64,000 bases of DNA from JACRDG01 sp963760985 (GTDB lineage Bacteria > Desulfobacterota > Desulfomonilia > Desulfomonilales > Desulfomonilaceae). The notes below the pieces were generated by a model. It worked only from the letters and a program-made list of their open reading frames with translations. It was not told where the DNA came from and ran no database searches. The translations under genes and the position numbers were made by a program. Location of the stretch: positions 62,001 through 126,000 of the forward strand of contig CAVXFM010000006.1 of assembly GCA_963760985.1 (NCBI GenBank), given 5' to 3'. This document shows positions 27,964-38,103 of the stretch, piece after piece; position 1 is the stretch's first letter, and every line of letters begins with the position of its first letter.

Positions 27964-29823
27964 TCAGCCTGTCTCACGTAACCACAATTCCAGCATGAGG
28001 AGACAATATACCGTCTCAGCCCAATTACCGTTCATCACACGTTCTCCTGCAATAAGGCCATCCACAAAAGATCCGTCGAGATACGCGCGTATTCGTGCCG
28101 ATTTCGCGGCCACGGTATCCATGAGCACAGGCCGCAGCTCATGCTGCAACCAGGACAGGAGAGGTATCTCAAATCCGAATTTGGGACCGCAGATCACTTG
28201 GGCGGGCAACAGTCCCCGATATGCGTCCCTGATGAGGGCTTTGGTTCTGCCATTGCGTATCTTGAAATTGTCGGGAAGCTTTGCCGCAAACTCAGCGACC
28301 ACGTAGTCCAGGAGAGGCGATCTCGCTTCCACTGACGCACCCATTGTGGCCATGTCCATTTTCACCAGGAGCGCGTTCAACAGGAGTATGCGCACGTCCC
28401 CGGCCATTTGCGTATCCAAGGCCGAGAGTCCTTGAGGCAAGAGGCTTGCGATCCATTCCTCGGTAGGACGCATGGCATCGCGGATCCACGCCTTCTTTTT
28501 CTGCGGTTCGCGAAGCATGTCCATGGTCCAGACCAGGTACCGTTCGCCACGCGGGAGCGTCAAGCCCCTGAGGAATCGTGTGAGGAGTGCGAGCGGTGAC
28601 CGGCGCAAGGCTTGTCCCAATAGCCTTTCCACAAACCCGGCAGCCTTGAGCATCATTTGGAATGGAAAGAGCGATGACCGATCGCCATACTGGACAGCCA
28701 CGTACCGCCGATATCCCGCGAAAAGCTCATCCCCCCCGTCACCGTTGAGAATTACTTTCACATGCTCCCGAGCCAACCGGGCTATAGCCATATTCGGTAT
28801 AGCGCTGGAATCGGAAAAAGGCTGATCGTACAGCCGTACCAGCCGTTCCAGTTCGCTGAGCGGGCTCACCTCGAGACTCAAGACAGTGTGCCGAACGCCC
28901 AAATGGCGAGCCGTAAGCGCGGCCAGAGCAGACTCGTCAACGCGGCTGTCACCCATGGCCACCGTAAACGTCTGCAGCGAATCCCCGAGAACTTGCGAAG
29001 CCTCGTACGTGATTACCGAAGAATCCAGCCCTCCGGACAAAAAAATCCCCAGCGGCGTATCGCTCCGCAGCCGCAAACGAACCGCCTCGCCAATCAGCTC
29101 GCGCACCCGGTGCTGAGCATCCTCGTAAGATATGGATTCTTTGGGCTCGTACTCGACACGCCAGTACTCCTGAATGTGGAGGGCTCGGCCGTCAAACCGC
29201 ATCCAAGAAGCAGGGGGAACCGCATACACGTCCTGGTACACCGTGTCCGGTTGCGGGACTGCGCCCAAGGAGAGATAATCGTAAATCGACTGGCTCCTGA
29301 CGGACCACGGCTTCCCGACCACGAGCGCCAGCTCGCGAAGCGCTTTCAATTCGGAGGCAAAAATGAGGCCACCCGGAATCATGGCGTAATACAGCGGTTT
29401 CTTCCCGAAACGATCCCGAGCTACAAAGAGGGTCTGTTTGGTCGTGTCCCATAGGGCAAACGCAAACATCCCCCTGAGGTCCTTGCACATTTCCGAGCCC
29501 TTCTCTTCATAGAGATGGACCAGGACCTCAGTGTCCGACTTCGTCCTGAAATGGTGGCCCCTTGAGACCAGTTCAGGAATGAGTTCGAGATAGTTGTAGA
29601 TCTCGCCGTTCAGGACCGCTATCACCGAGCTGTCTTCATTGGATATCGGTTGGCGTCCCCCTTGCAGATCGATAATGGACAAACGTCGGTTACCGAGAAA
29701 CACAGGTCCCGCGAGATACATCCCTGTGTCGTCCGGGCCGCGATGCATCATGGCGTCCAGCGATTTCTGAACCACCTCTGTCGCGATATTGGCAGAAGTC
29801 CATCCCCCGTTAATGCCGCACAT
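27964..29823 (-). CDS. asnB: Asparagine synthase (glutamine-hydrolysing) family protein
   Basis: A 619-aa two-domain enzyme. The N-terminal class II glutaminase starts at Cys2 (MCGINGG), with HRGPDD near residue 32 and the LNGEIYNY element near 72. The synthetase domain has the PPi loop LSGGLDSS near 263. It would make asparagine, or amidate another carboxylate, from glutamine and ATP. In deltaproteobacteria many such paralogues sit in surface-polymer or peptide-modification loci. Here it lies 99 bases downstream of a radical SAM/SPASM gene on the same strand, which makes a special-purpose amidotransferase plausible. The symbol reflects family only. Confidence 0.92.
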   Translation of the reverse strand: MCGINGGWTSANIATEVVQKSLDAMMHRGPDDTGMYLAGPVFLGNRRLSIIDLQGGRQPISNEDSSVIAVLNGEIYNYLELIPELVSRGHHFRTKSDTEVLVHLYEEKGSEMCKDLRGMFAFALWDTTKQTLFVARDRFGKKPLYYAMIPGGLIFASELKALRELALVVGKPWSVRSQSIYDYLSLGAVPQPDTVYQDVYAVPPASWMRFDGRALHIQEYWRVEYEPKESISYEDAQHRVRELIGEAVRLRLRSDTPLGIFLSGGLDSSVITYEASQVLGDSLQTFTVAMGDSRVDESALAALTARHLGVRHTVLSLEVSPLSELERLVRLYDQPFSDSSAIPNMAIARLAREHVKVILNGDGGDELFAGYRRYVAVQYGDRSSLFPFQMMLKAAGFVERLLGQALRRSPLALLTRFLRGLTLPRGERYLVWTMDMLREPQKKKAWIRDAMRPTEEWIASLLPQGLSALDTQMAGDVRILLLNALLVKMDMATMGASVEARSPLLDYVVAEFAAKLPDNFKIRNGRTKALIRDAYRGLLPAQVICGPKFGFEIPLLSWLQHELRPVLMDTVAAKSARIRAYLDGSFVDGLIAGERVMNGNWAETVYCLLMLELWLRETG

Positions 29824-29922
29824 GCACGGACCCCTTTTTCGACGCTGTGCTGATCACGCGAATGGCACACGAACGGTGATGAGGCAGAACCACCCTGCAG
29901 TAATCGACACAAGACCGTCGTA

Positions 29923-31017
29923 TCAATCAAACAACCTGTACTTTCGGTAGAAAAAAGGTTTGAGCATCTTTAATCCGATGACTGACATGACCGGCTTGAT
30001 CCAGGCCCCCACCCTGGATCCACTCCCCAAACAACGCCGACAGTAAGGCTCCACGAGCGCTCCACGCTGAAACCCCTCCATTATCTTGCCCAACCGCTCG
30101 CTGCGGAGAATCTCAGACAGGGACGTGTCCTGCAAATTGCCCAAAGAGGTTTTCCCGTCGAAGTCGATACAACACAGAACCACGTCTCCTGAATAGAGCA
30201 CCGCAAAATGATCCCTCATGCCGAAACAATAGCCCCGACGCGCTTCGACCACATTTCCGTCTGCAAACGCGTTGCCCCAATCGCTCAGGATGTAGGTCTC
30301 GATGAAGATACGGGGGCTGATCTCTATGACGTTCCAACCGTGGATACCGATCTTGCCGATCCTCTTGAGCAGATTCTGTCTCGGGACAGGAACCAAACCC
30401 AGGCGGTCATAGATCCGGTCGGTCCATTCCAACACCGTCCGCCTGAGTAGCGCGGAGCTTCCCAGGAAGTCGGGGATGCCCAGTTTTTGCTTCATCCTCC
30501 CCGCGAAACGAGTCGTCATGATACGTATCTTGAACACAGGCGGTTCGGGTCGTGCGGCACAGGCTGCGAGAAGATCCAGCAGTCCCTCGCGATACACGTC
30601 AAAGGAGATGCGGCTGCCACGAGTAGCGTGGAAGCTCTCCGGATCGGGCGTTTGGAGCGATATGTCGATCTGAAACAGGTCCCTGTTCGCCAGCTGCTGT
30701 ATGGTGTCGGGCCGCAGGAGCGCTCCATTGGTGGTGAGCCCTACGGAAATCCCTCTCTCTCGCGCATGATCCAAAATATCAAAGAATTGCGGATGCAGGA
30801 GCGGCTCGCCCATCACATGGAAGGTCACTTTTTCCGCCAGGTCCAGAATCCGCGATCTGATCCAGTGCGGAAAACGCCAGCCCCACATCCATACTTCCCG
30901 TTTTCTGGTCATTTTGCCGTCAGGACAGAAGACACACGAGAAGTTGCACCTGTTGGTCAATTCCAGGTGTATGCGCGGGAATTTTTTTGGCAAATAATTA
31001 GGTACCGTTTCACTCAT
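29923..31017 (-). CDS. Radical SAM protein with SPASM-like C-terminus
   Basis: A 364-aa protein. The radical SAM cluster motif is CNFSCVFC near residue 23 (CxxxCxxC), followed by a TIM-barrel-like body with VMGEPLLHP and LTTNGALL elements. The C-terminus has further cysteines (GYCFGM, VVLCCIDFDG, PYCRRCLGSGS) typical of SPASM domains that hold auxiliary iron-sulfur clusters. Such enzymes modify peptides or small molecules. It is followed by the asnB-type gene. No small precursor-peptide gene is visible nearby, so the substrate is unknown. Confidence 0.88.
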   Translation of the reverse strand: MSETVPNYLPKKFPRIHLELTNRCNFSCVFCPDGKMTRKREVWMWGWRFPHWIRSRILDLAEKVTFHVMGEPLLHPQFFDILDHARERGISVGLTTNGALLRPDTIQQLANRDLFQIDISLQTPDPESFHATRGSRISFDVYREGLLDLLAACAARPEPPVFKIRIMTTRFAGRMKQKLGIPDFLGSSALLRRTVLEWTDRIYDRLGLVPVPRQNLLKRIGKIGIHGWNVIEISPRIFIETYILSDWGNAFADGNVVEARRGYCFGMRDHFAVLYSGDVVLCCIDFDGKTSLGNLQDTSLSEILRSERLGKIMEGFQRGALVEPYCRRCLGSGSRVGAWIKPVMSVIGLKMLKPFFYRKYRLFD

Positions 31018-31261
31018 CCCTATGCCTCGGACGCGTGAGGGGGATCACACCAGAACCACCCTCCCGTGGCTCATTCCCGTTCCCGGGACGGCTGCCATGC
31101 GCCACCGTGAAAAAATCCCTCCGCGGTGCTTACAGATTAGCCATATCCTGCGTGAATCTAGGTCGGAGTCTCAGGGATGTCAAGCATATCAACCGATGGA
31201 GAGCTTCTTTATGCAGACAGGAAGGCGAGGAATGGGAATCGTCGTACCCGCGGGAAAAGCT

Positions 31262-31292
31262 GATTGACAAATCAATCTGTTCCTGGTACTAA
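31262..31292 (+). promoter_or_regulatory. Strong promoter with overlapping operator before tetR
   Basis: TTGACA (31264-31269) and TACTAA (31287-31292) are separated by 17 bases. The -35 is covered by the inverted repeat GATTG-N6-CAATC (31262-31277), a likely binding site for the TetR protein itself. The predicted transcript start (about 31299) nearly coincides with the ATG at 31300. Confidence 0.65.
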
Positions 31293-31299
31293 CGCCAGT

Positions 31300-31932
31300 A
31301 TGCAGAACATGAAATCCGCCGCGGACCAAAAAAAGGAAAAGGAAGCCGCAATCTTTGACGCTGCGTGCCGTGTCATCCGAGAGAAAGGCTACCATCAGGC
31401 TCGGATTACCGATATCGCTCAGGCCGCGGGCATTTCGTACGGTCTTGTATACCACTATTTCAAGAGCAAAGCCGATCTGTTCGACGCAATTCTCAAGGAG
31501 TGGTGGAGCGGCCTGTTCTCCATGATGGAACAAGGGGAAAAACAGGCCATTCCCGTGGAAGAGGAACTGGGTGTCATTGTCGGGTACTTCCTCGATCAAT
31601 ACGAAAAAAGGCCTGACCTGGTTCACATTTTTATTACCGAAATCTCACGGTCCTCAGCGAATCTTACGCCTGAGAGGCGCGAGATGTTCCGCGTGTTTAT
31701 TACCAACACCGACAGAATCATCAGCCGGGGCCAGGCAGCCAAAGTCTTGCGGTCTGACGTCAAAGCCTGGCATCTCACCTACATCTTTCTGGGCGCACTG
31801 GAAACGTTTGTCTCTTTGCTCGTTCTCGAAGGCCGGCCTTTGAAAGGGCGAGCTGAAAAGCAGCGTATTGCGAACGCCCTTCTCGAAGTTTTCCTCAAGG
31901 GCGCTCGCCGAGCGCAACCCGCTGCAGACTGA
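31300..31932 (+). CDS. TetR/AcrR family transcriptional regulator
   Basis: A 210-aa protein. Residues about 17-60 are the DNA-binding domain, with helix-turn-helix ITDIAQAAGISYGLVYHYF and the following KSKADLFDAIL. The C-terminal helical domain would bind a ligand, probably an acyl-CoA given the neighbours. It opens a plus-strand operon of acyl-CoA genes, 25 bases before the first dehydrogenase. ATGs at 31300 and 31309 are both possible, and the first would give a leaderless message. Autoregulation through the palindrome over its own -35 is likely. Confidence 0.92.
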   Translation: MQNMKSAADQKKEKEAAIFDAACRVIREKGYHQARITDIAQAAGISYGLVYHYFKSKADLFDAILKEWWSGLFSMMEQGEKQAIPVEEELGVIVGYFLDQYEKRPDLVHIFITEISRSSANLTPERREMFRVFITNTDRIISRGQAAKVLRSDVKAWHLTYIFLGALETFVSLLVLEGRPLKGRAEKQRIANALLEVFLKGARRAQPAAD

Positions 31933-31956
31933 CCTCCGCAACAGGAGAAATATCCT

Positions 31957-33099
31957 ATGGACTTCGCCCTCACCGACGAACAGCGTATGTTCAAGGACCA
32001 GGTGCTCAAGTTTGCGCGGCGGGAGATTGCTCCCCGCGCGCAGGAACATGACCTCAAGGGGCAATTCGACTACGAGTCTTGGAAAAAGTTGGGCGAGTTC
32101 GGTATCCTCGGCTTGCATTTTCCTGAAGAACTTGGCGGCGGCGGCGCGGACGTGGTGACCACGGTATTGGCCGCGGAAGCCCTTGGTGAAGCGGGGGTGG
32201 ACGGTGGACTCACCTTGAGTTACGGCGCGCACACCTTCCTGGCAGCAGATACCATTTTCACGCATGGCACCGATGCGCAGCGCCAGAAGTATATCCCGAG
32301 CCTGGTTACCGGTGAAAAAATCGGATGTATGGGCCTCACCGAACCGGGTGCTGGCTCGGACGTGGCCTCCCTGAGGACTCGTGCGGAACGCAAGGGTGAC
32401 GCGTGGGTGCTCAACGGCGCGAAGATGTTCATCACCAATGGAGCGATCGCGGACGTGGCAGTCATCTATGCGAAGACTGACCCCACCGCAGGGCACGCCG
32501 GAATTTCCGCGTTTATCGTGGAAAAGGGGACTCCCGGTTTTTCCGTGAGCAGAAATCTAATCAAAATGGGGGTACGGGCTTCACCCACCTCGGAGCTGGT
32601 TTTCGAAGACTGTGCGATCCCTGCTGAGAATTTGTTAGGCCAGGCCGGAGGGGGCTTCCTGATGGCCATGCAAACCGTGGAATGGGATCGAAGTGCGTTA
32701 CTGGCGCCTTTTCTGGGATCGATTTCGTTTCTCATTCAGCGTTCCGCGCGGTACGCGCAACAGCGCGAACAGTTCGGCAAACCCATTGCGTACTTTCAAG
32801 CGGTAAAGCACAAGCTTGCGGATATGAAGATCTTCCTGGAGGCCGCCCGGTCGCTGGTATATCGCATTGCATGGTGTAAGGATCAAGGACGGCCTTTGAA
32901 CCATCTCGAAGCCGCGGTGGCGAAGCTCTTCGTGGGCGACTGGTCTCTGGGGCCCACCAATGACGCCATGCTCATCCACGGCGGTTATGGGTACTGTCAC
33001 GAGTACGATGTCGAGAGGGTCTTTCGGGATAGCAGGCTCGCTCCCATCGGTGGCGGGACCTCGGATGTGCAAAAGGTGCTGATCTCCCGTCTCATGTGA
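31957..33099 (+). CDS. Acyl-CoA dehydrogenase
   Basis: A 380-aa FAD enzyme that introduces an alpha,beta double bond in an acyl-CoA, passing electrons to ETF. Family signatures are GCMGLTEPGAGSD near residue 125 and the C-terminal IHGGYGYCHEYDVERVFRDSRL. The catalytic glutamate of short/medium-chain enzymes (in YEGT) is replaced (IGGGTSD). At the isovaleryl-CoA-dehydrogenase position the residue appears to be Asp (VEWDR). It may be an Asp-base variant. It is the first structural gene after tetR, and shares an operon with a second dehydrogenase and an acyl-CoA carboxylase. Confidence 0.92.
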   Translation: MDFALTDEQRMFKDQVLKFARREIAPRAQEHDLKGQFDYESWKKLGEFGILGLHFPEELGGGGADVVTTVLAAEALGEAGVDGGLTLSYGAHTFLAADTIFTHGTDAQRQKYIPSLVTGEKIGCMGLTEPGAGSDVASLRTRAERKGDAWVLNGAKMFITNGAIADVAVIYAKTDPTAGHAGISAFIVEKGTPGFSVSRNLIKMGVRASPTSELVFEDCAIPAENLLGQAGGGFLMAMQTVEWDRSALLAPFLGSISFLIQRSARYAQQREQFGKPIAYFQAVKHKLADMKIFLEAARSLVYRIAWCKDQGRPLNHLEAAVAKLFVGDWSLGPTNDAMLIHGGYGYCHEYDVERVFRDSRLAPIGGGTSDVQKVLISRLM

Positions 33100-33267
33100 T
33101 ACGGAAGCCTTCGGAACACGACGCGCATCCGCAGGAGCGCTTCCGCATCGGCCGACCGAAAGCTGGTGTCGCGGAGAGATAATATCGGAGAAAAGCTTCT
33201 CCACTGCTCCCAATCCCTTTCACGTGAAGAGTATCGTAGGTACGCAACCCCGCAAGGATCGTGCATC

Positions 33268-34395
33268 ATGAATTTCGACTGGACAGCAGAAGACCGAGAC
33301 CTCAAAACGCGGGTCGCGGGTCTGTGCGACGCCACAGTTCAGATAGAACTCGAGACCATGGAAGACGCGCGCACGGAAGAACTCCGAGAAGTCACCAGCA
33401 GGTACCTGCGAAGGCTGGCAGACATCGGTTATCTCAGTCCTGGCGTGGGGCCCCTCGCATTTTCCCAAATCCTGCATCTCATGGCTGGGCAGGAAGAACT
33501 GGCCCGCGCGTCGGGCTCTCTCTTTCTTGCAGTTGAAACCAGCGTGAGGCTTTTTGGCGGACTGGTCAAAGGCTTCGGCCAGGGCCCCGCGTGTACGGAA
33601 ATCTACGAGCGCATCTCACGAGGCGAAGCCATCGGCGCAGTAGCCGTAACCGAGCCTCAGGCGGATTTACGCACCATCGCATGGTGGGACGGGAATGACG
33701 TCTTCGTGACGGGAAAAAAGAACTTTGTCACGAACGGCCCTCTCGCGGATTACGTCGCGGTGTCAGCCCACATAGACGGAAAGCTCGTAATCGTCCTGGT
33801 ACAACCGGACATGCCGGGAGTGACCATGGGCCCGAGGCTGCAGACCCTCGGATACCATGGCATTGCGGTCGCAGAACTCACCCTGGAAGGGGTCCGTGTG
33901 CCTCAAGCCGCGGTCCTGGGACCTTTTGACGATGCGAGTCCACTCCAGTGGCTGCGCTCCATGGAGGATCTTATCCTTGTCATGGCATCTGTGGGGCTGA
34001 TGCAGGGTACCATTGCACAGGCCAAAGGCCACGCAGGTTCCCACGTGCGGGAAGGAAAGCCCATTCTGGCTCATCAAGAAATCCGGTTCAAATTGGCAGA
34101 CATGCTCACGCTCTTCCAGACCGCTCAACTCCTCGCGTACAGAGCCGGGTGGATGCGTGCACACGCAGATCCTGAGGAGGAAACCCTCGGTCGGGTCGCG
34201 AAGGTGTTCGCGGCCGAGGCGTCCGAGCAAGTCGCGGCCATGGGCATGCAGATCATGGCCGGAAGCGGATACCTCAGGGGGAACATGGTCGAGCGAGCCT
34301 ATCGGGACGCCAAATACGCTGCCATCGCAGGCACCACCTCGGAACGCGCTAGGATGTCCATTGCTGAGGACCTGTTGACAAGGAATCAGGTGTAG
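33268..34395 (+). CDS. Divergent acyl-CoA dehydrogenase homologue
   Basis: A 375-aa protein from the ATG at 33268 (AAGGATCGTGCATC upstream). The acyl-CoA dehydrogenase fold is evident: AVTEPQADLR near residue 130, TGKKNFVTNGPLADY near 150 and MAGSGYLRGNMVERAYRDAK near 328. It lacks the usual catalytic glutamate at both known positions (SMEDL and IAGTTSE), so it may have unusual chemistry, or serve as a partner of the gene upstream. It ends five bases before the carboxyltransferase gene, so the genes are translationally close. Confidence 0.85.
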   Translation: MNFDWTAEDRDLKTRVAGLCDATVQIELETMEDARTEELREVTSRYLRRLADIGYLSPGVGPLAFSQILHLMAGQEELARASGSLFLAVETSVRLFGGLVKGFGQGPACTEIYERISRGEAIGAVAVTEPQADLRTIAWWDGNDVFVTGKKNFVTNGPLADYVAVSAHIDGKLVIVLVQPDMPGVTMGPRLQTLGYHGIAVAELTLEGVRVPQAAVLGPFDDASPLQWLRSMEDLILVMASVGLMQGTIAQAKGHAGSHVREGKPILAHQEIRFKLADMLTLFQTAQLLAYRAGWMRAHADPEEETLGRVAKVFAAEASEQVAAMGMQIMAGSGYLRGNMVERAYRDAKYAAIAGTTSERARMSIAEDLLTRNQV

Positions 34396-34399
34396 GCTC

Positions 34400-36018
34400 A
34401 TGGAAGTCATAGAAACACGCATCGATAAGTCCAGTGACGAGGTACAAGGCCAACTACGAGGCCATGGAAAAGCTGGTGGCTGATCTGAAGGCCGATCTGA
34501 AAAAGGCCAGGGAAGATCGTTCGGAAAAGGCTCGCCACAGGAACGCGGAACTGGGCAAACTGCCTCTACAGGAACGGCTCGACAATCTCCTGGACCGGAA
34601 CACCCCCTGGCTGGAAATTGCTCCCCTGGCCGCGAAAGGGATGTACGACGGCAAGGTTCACGGCGCAGGGACCCGAGCCGGAATCGGCGTGGTGCAGGGG
34701 CGGGAATGTCTGGTGCATGCCAATGATCCCATGATCAAGGGCGGTACCGTGTACCCCATGGGCGTCAAGAAGACCCTCCGATCCCAGACCATTGCCATGG
34801 AAAACCACTTGCCCATGATCATGCTGGTGGACTCCGGCGGGGCCTATTTGCCGCTCCAGTCGGAGATTTTCCCGGATGTGGACGACGGGGGGCGCATTTT
34901 CTACAATCAGGCTCTCATGTCCAAGATGAATATCCCGCAAATTACCGCGGTCATGGGGCTGTGTACCGCGGGGGGCGCGTACATCCCAGCCATGTCGGAC
35001 CATGTGGTCCACGTCAACGGCACAGGAGCCATCTTCCTTGGGGGGCCGCCGCTGGTGAGGGCCGCGACTGGCGAAGAAGTCACAGCGGAAGACCTGGGCG
35101 GAGCCATGGTGCATTGCCAGGAATCAGGGGTATCGGATTATTTTGCCGAGGATGACGAGCATGCGTTGCAGGTGGTTCGCGACATCGTGTCTTTGCTGCC
35201 AAAGCAAGAAAAGGCCGCCATACCCCGAAGACCGCCGAAGGAGCCTCTTTATGACCCCCAGGAAATTTGGGGGATAGTACCTCGGAGCATTTCCACGCCA
35301 TACGACGTGAGGGAAATCATCGGTCGACTGGCAGATGGGTCGGAATTTCTCGAGTTCAAGGCGCTGTACGGCCCGACTCTAGTCTGCGGATGGGCGTACA
35401 TTCACGGGCATCAGGTGGGCATTCTGGGAAACAATGGCGTGCTCTTTTCAGATAGTTCCCTCAAAGCGACCCAGTTCATTTCCCTTTGTGACCGGCAGGG
35501 CATCCCGCTGCTGTTTCTCCAAAATATCAACGGGTACATCATCGGCAGGGAATACGAACGCCGCGGCATCACCAAGGACGGCCACAAGATGGTGCATGCG
35601 GTCTCCACTGCCACGGTTCCCAAGTTCACGGTCATCGTGGGAGCGTCCTTCGGCGCGGGCAACTACGGCATGTGCGGCCGCGCGTACTGCCCGCGTTTTC
35701 TCTGGATGTGGCCCAATGCGCAGATCGGCGTCATGGGAGGTGAGCAGGCCGCGCACGTGCTGATCACGGTGAAGAACGATCAGCTGGCTCGAGAAGGTGC
35801 ACCACCCCTGCCCGATGAGATCGCTGACAGCATCAGAGGCCCGATTATTCGATTCCGCACTCAAAGAGGGCAACGCCTACTACAGCACCGCGAACCTGTG
35901 GGACGACGGCATCCTGGACCCTGCCATGACCCGCGATGTGCTGGGGCTGGCCATATCGGCCTCTCTCAATGCACCGTTGGCCGGTCGGATCCAGGGGCAC
36001 GGCACGTTTCGGATGTAA
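34400..36018 (+). CDS. Acyl-CoA carboxylase carboxyltransferase (beta) subunit, two frame breaks
   Basis: About 538 aa, related to methylcrotonyl-/propionyl-CoA carboxylase beta subunits. It transfers carboxyl from biotin to an enoyl- or acyl-CoA. The start at 34400 gives MEVIETRIDKSSDE, the usual family opening. One extra base near 34441 breaks the frame before YKANYEAM. The body has two crotonase-like halves with GLCTAGGAYIPAMSDH near 187 and GASFGAGNYGMCGRAY near 420. A second extra base near 35850 must be removed to reach the conserved end GNAYYSTANLWDDGILDPAMTR is split here as GNAYYST and LWDDGILDP, stopping at 36018. MCC-like substrates (methyl-branched enoyl-CoA) are most likely. Confidence 0.9.
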
Positions 36019-36028
36019 AGGCAGGCAG

Positions 36029-37523
36029 ATGTTCTCCAAGATACTCGTCGCGAATCGTGGTGAAATAGCGGTCCGCGTCATGCGCACTGCCCGGGAGATG
36101 GGCATTGGAACCGTTGCGGTCTTTTCGGACGCGGATGCGGGAAGCGTTGCACGTCCTGACCGCGGACGAAGCCGTGTTCCTGGGCGCATCAGATCCGGCG
36201 TCCAGCTATCTGCACATGGACAAGATCATAGAGGCCGCGAAGCAAACCGGCGCTGAAGCCATACATCCGGGATACGGCTTTCTTGCCGAGAATCCCTCCT
36301 TTGCCGAAAAGGTAACCGCGTCGGGGCTTGTGTTCATCGGCCCGCCCGCGGAGGTCATGGCCAAGCTGGGAGACAAGACCGTTGCAAGGCGGATCATGGC
36401 ACAGGGCAATGTTCCTGTCATCCCCGGCATGACCGAGACCGAAGCCGATCCTGCTCGATTGCAGGAGGCCGCGAAACGAATCGGTTATCCTGTGCTCATC
36501 AAGGCCGCGGCCGGCGGGGGCGGGAAAGGGATGCGGGTCGTGGAACACCCGGAAGACCTGGCAGAGGCCTCGCAAATGTGTGCCAGTGAGGCTCACACGG
36601 CATTCGGGGACGGTTCCCTGTACCTGGAAAAGTACCTGGATCGACCGCGGCACGTGGAATTTCAGATTCTCGCGGACACGCAGGGACATGTGGTCCACCT
36701 TTTTGAGCGCGAGTGTTCGATTCAACGTCGCCATCAGAAGATCATCGAGGAAACACCGTCGCCGATCCTCACCGAAGACCTGCGCGAGGAAATGGCTGCT
36801 GCTGCGGTTTCTGCCGCGCGTGCTGCAGGATACGTCAACGCGGGCACGGTGGAATTTCTCTTGGACCGGACCGGAGCATTCTATTTTCTCGAAGTCGATA
36901 CGCGGCTGCAAGTGGAGCACCCGATCACGGAAATGATCACCGGCCTCGATCTGGTGCGGCACCAATTGGAGATCGCGGCGGGTTTGCCGCTTCCTTTTGC
37001 ACAGCACGAGGTGAGCCGTCGCGGGCACTCGATTGAATGTCGTATCTACGCGGAAGATCCTGAGACCGGTTTCATGCCCGCGGCAGGGAAAATCCTCCTG
37101 TTTCGTCCTGCCGAGGGACCTGGCGTGCGTTACGACCACGGCGTGTACGCGGGTTTCAACGTGCCGGTGAATTATGATCCTATCCTGGGAAAACTCATTG
37201 TGTGGGCTGAGGATCGCCCATCCGCGGTGGCGAGGATGATCCGTGCGTTGCAGGAAAGCCCCATACTTGGCGTGAAGACGCCCGTGGAGTTCCTCCTGGA
37301 TGTGATGTCATCCACTCAGTTTCAGTCGGGCGAGACACACACGTGCTTTATTGACGAGCACTTCACCGACTGGAAACCCGATCCTGCAGGTGACGTCCTT
37401 GCTGCGGTGGGGTTCGCTCTGCATGACATGACGGGCCCGAGAGTCCCGCAGCAAGCCGGTACCGGCCCTGCGGAACAGCTTTCCCCATGGCAGACACTGG
37501 GCGCGTGGGATCTGTACCGCTAA
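36029..37523 (+). CDS. Biotin carboxylase subunit of acyl-CoA carboxylase, one frame break
   Basis: About 497 aa. It carboxylates biotin using ATP and bicarbonate. It opens with the family signature MFSKILVANRGEIAVRV at 36029. One extra base near 36147 (GGAAGCG for GGAGCG) shifts the frame, and its removal restores DADAGALHVLTADEAV. The ATP-grasp domain follows (AAAGGGGKGMR near residue 165, ECSIQRRHQK near 235, FLEVDTRLQVEHP near 290). The chain stops after the C-terminal carboxylase domain with no biotin site, which is provided by the next gene. This split BC/BCCP layout differs from the fused MCC alpha subunit. Confidence 0.92.
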
Positions 37524-37575
37524 TCCCGCGACCGCCGATGACTCGGGAGCCGCAGCAAAACAGGGAAGGTGATTC

Positions 37576-38103
37576 ATGAACTATAGGCTCAAAATTGGCC
37601 AGGAAGTTCTTGCCCTGGAAGCCGGCCGTCTGGACGATACAGGTTCGTGCGTGGTACATATCGGGGAAGACCCGCGATCCGTTATGGTAAAGGCCGTGTG
37701 CGCGGACCAGATGCACCTGCAGGTAGGTGACAAATCCTTTCATTTCTCGGTGCTTCCGGTCGATGACGGCGCATGGATCTGGTGCAACGGTCGGGCTCGT
37801 CTGGTCCAGGATGCGTCCGCGGTGGAGCGCAGAAAAACCAGGGGGCCGGTGGCAACTCCGGGCCAGGTAACGCCGCCCACTCCCGCAGCGGTGGTAAAGG
37901 TCCTCGTGGAAGTGGAGGACGAGGTCGTCAAAGGCCAGGCATTGGTGGTGGTCTCGGCCATGAAGATGGAAATGACCCTCGCTGCGCCGTATCACGGTAA
38001 GGTGATCGCGGTGAATACACGGATCGGTGCTCAGGTGAGCCCTGGCGAGATTCTCGTGGAAATCGATCCCAAACCGCAGGAGGCACCCGATGAACCAGCC
38101 TGA
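37576..38103 (+). CDS. Biotin carboxyl carrier protein of acyl-CoA carboxylase
   Basis: A 175-aa protein. Residues about 1-85 are a beta-rich domain of unknown type, then a Pro-rich linker (TPGQVTPPTP) and a biotinyl domain near 105-165 with the attachment site SAMKMEM (Lys near 136). It lies 52 bases after the biotin carboxylase and overlaps the next gene's start by 14 bases, so the three carboxylase genes and the hydratase form one translation-coupled block. The N-terminal domain resembles the BT (BC-CT mediating) domain seen in MCC/PCC alpha subunits. Confidence 0.92.
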   Translation: MNYRLKIGQEVLALEAGRLDDTGSCVVHIGEDPRSVMVKAVCADQMHLQVGDKSFHFSVLPVDDGAWIWCNGRARLVQDASAVERRKTRGPVATPGQVTPPTPAAVVKVLVEVEDEVVKGQALVVVSAMKMEMTLAAPYHGKVIAVNTRIGAQVSPGEILVEIDPKPQEAPDEPA

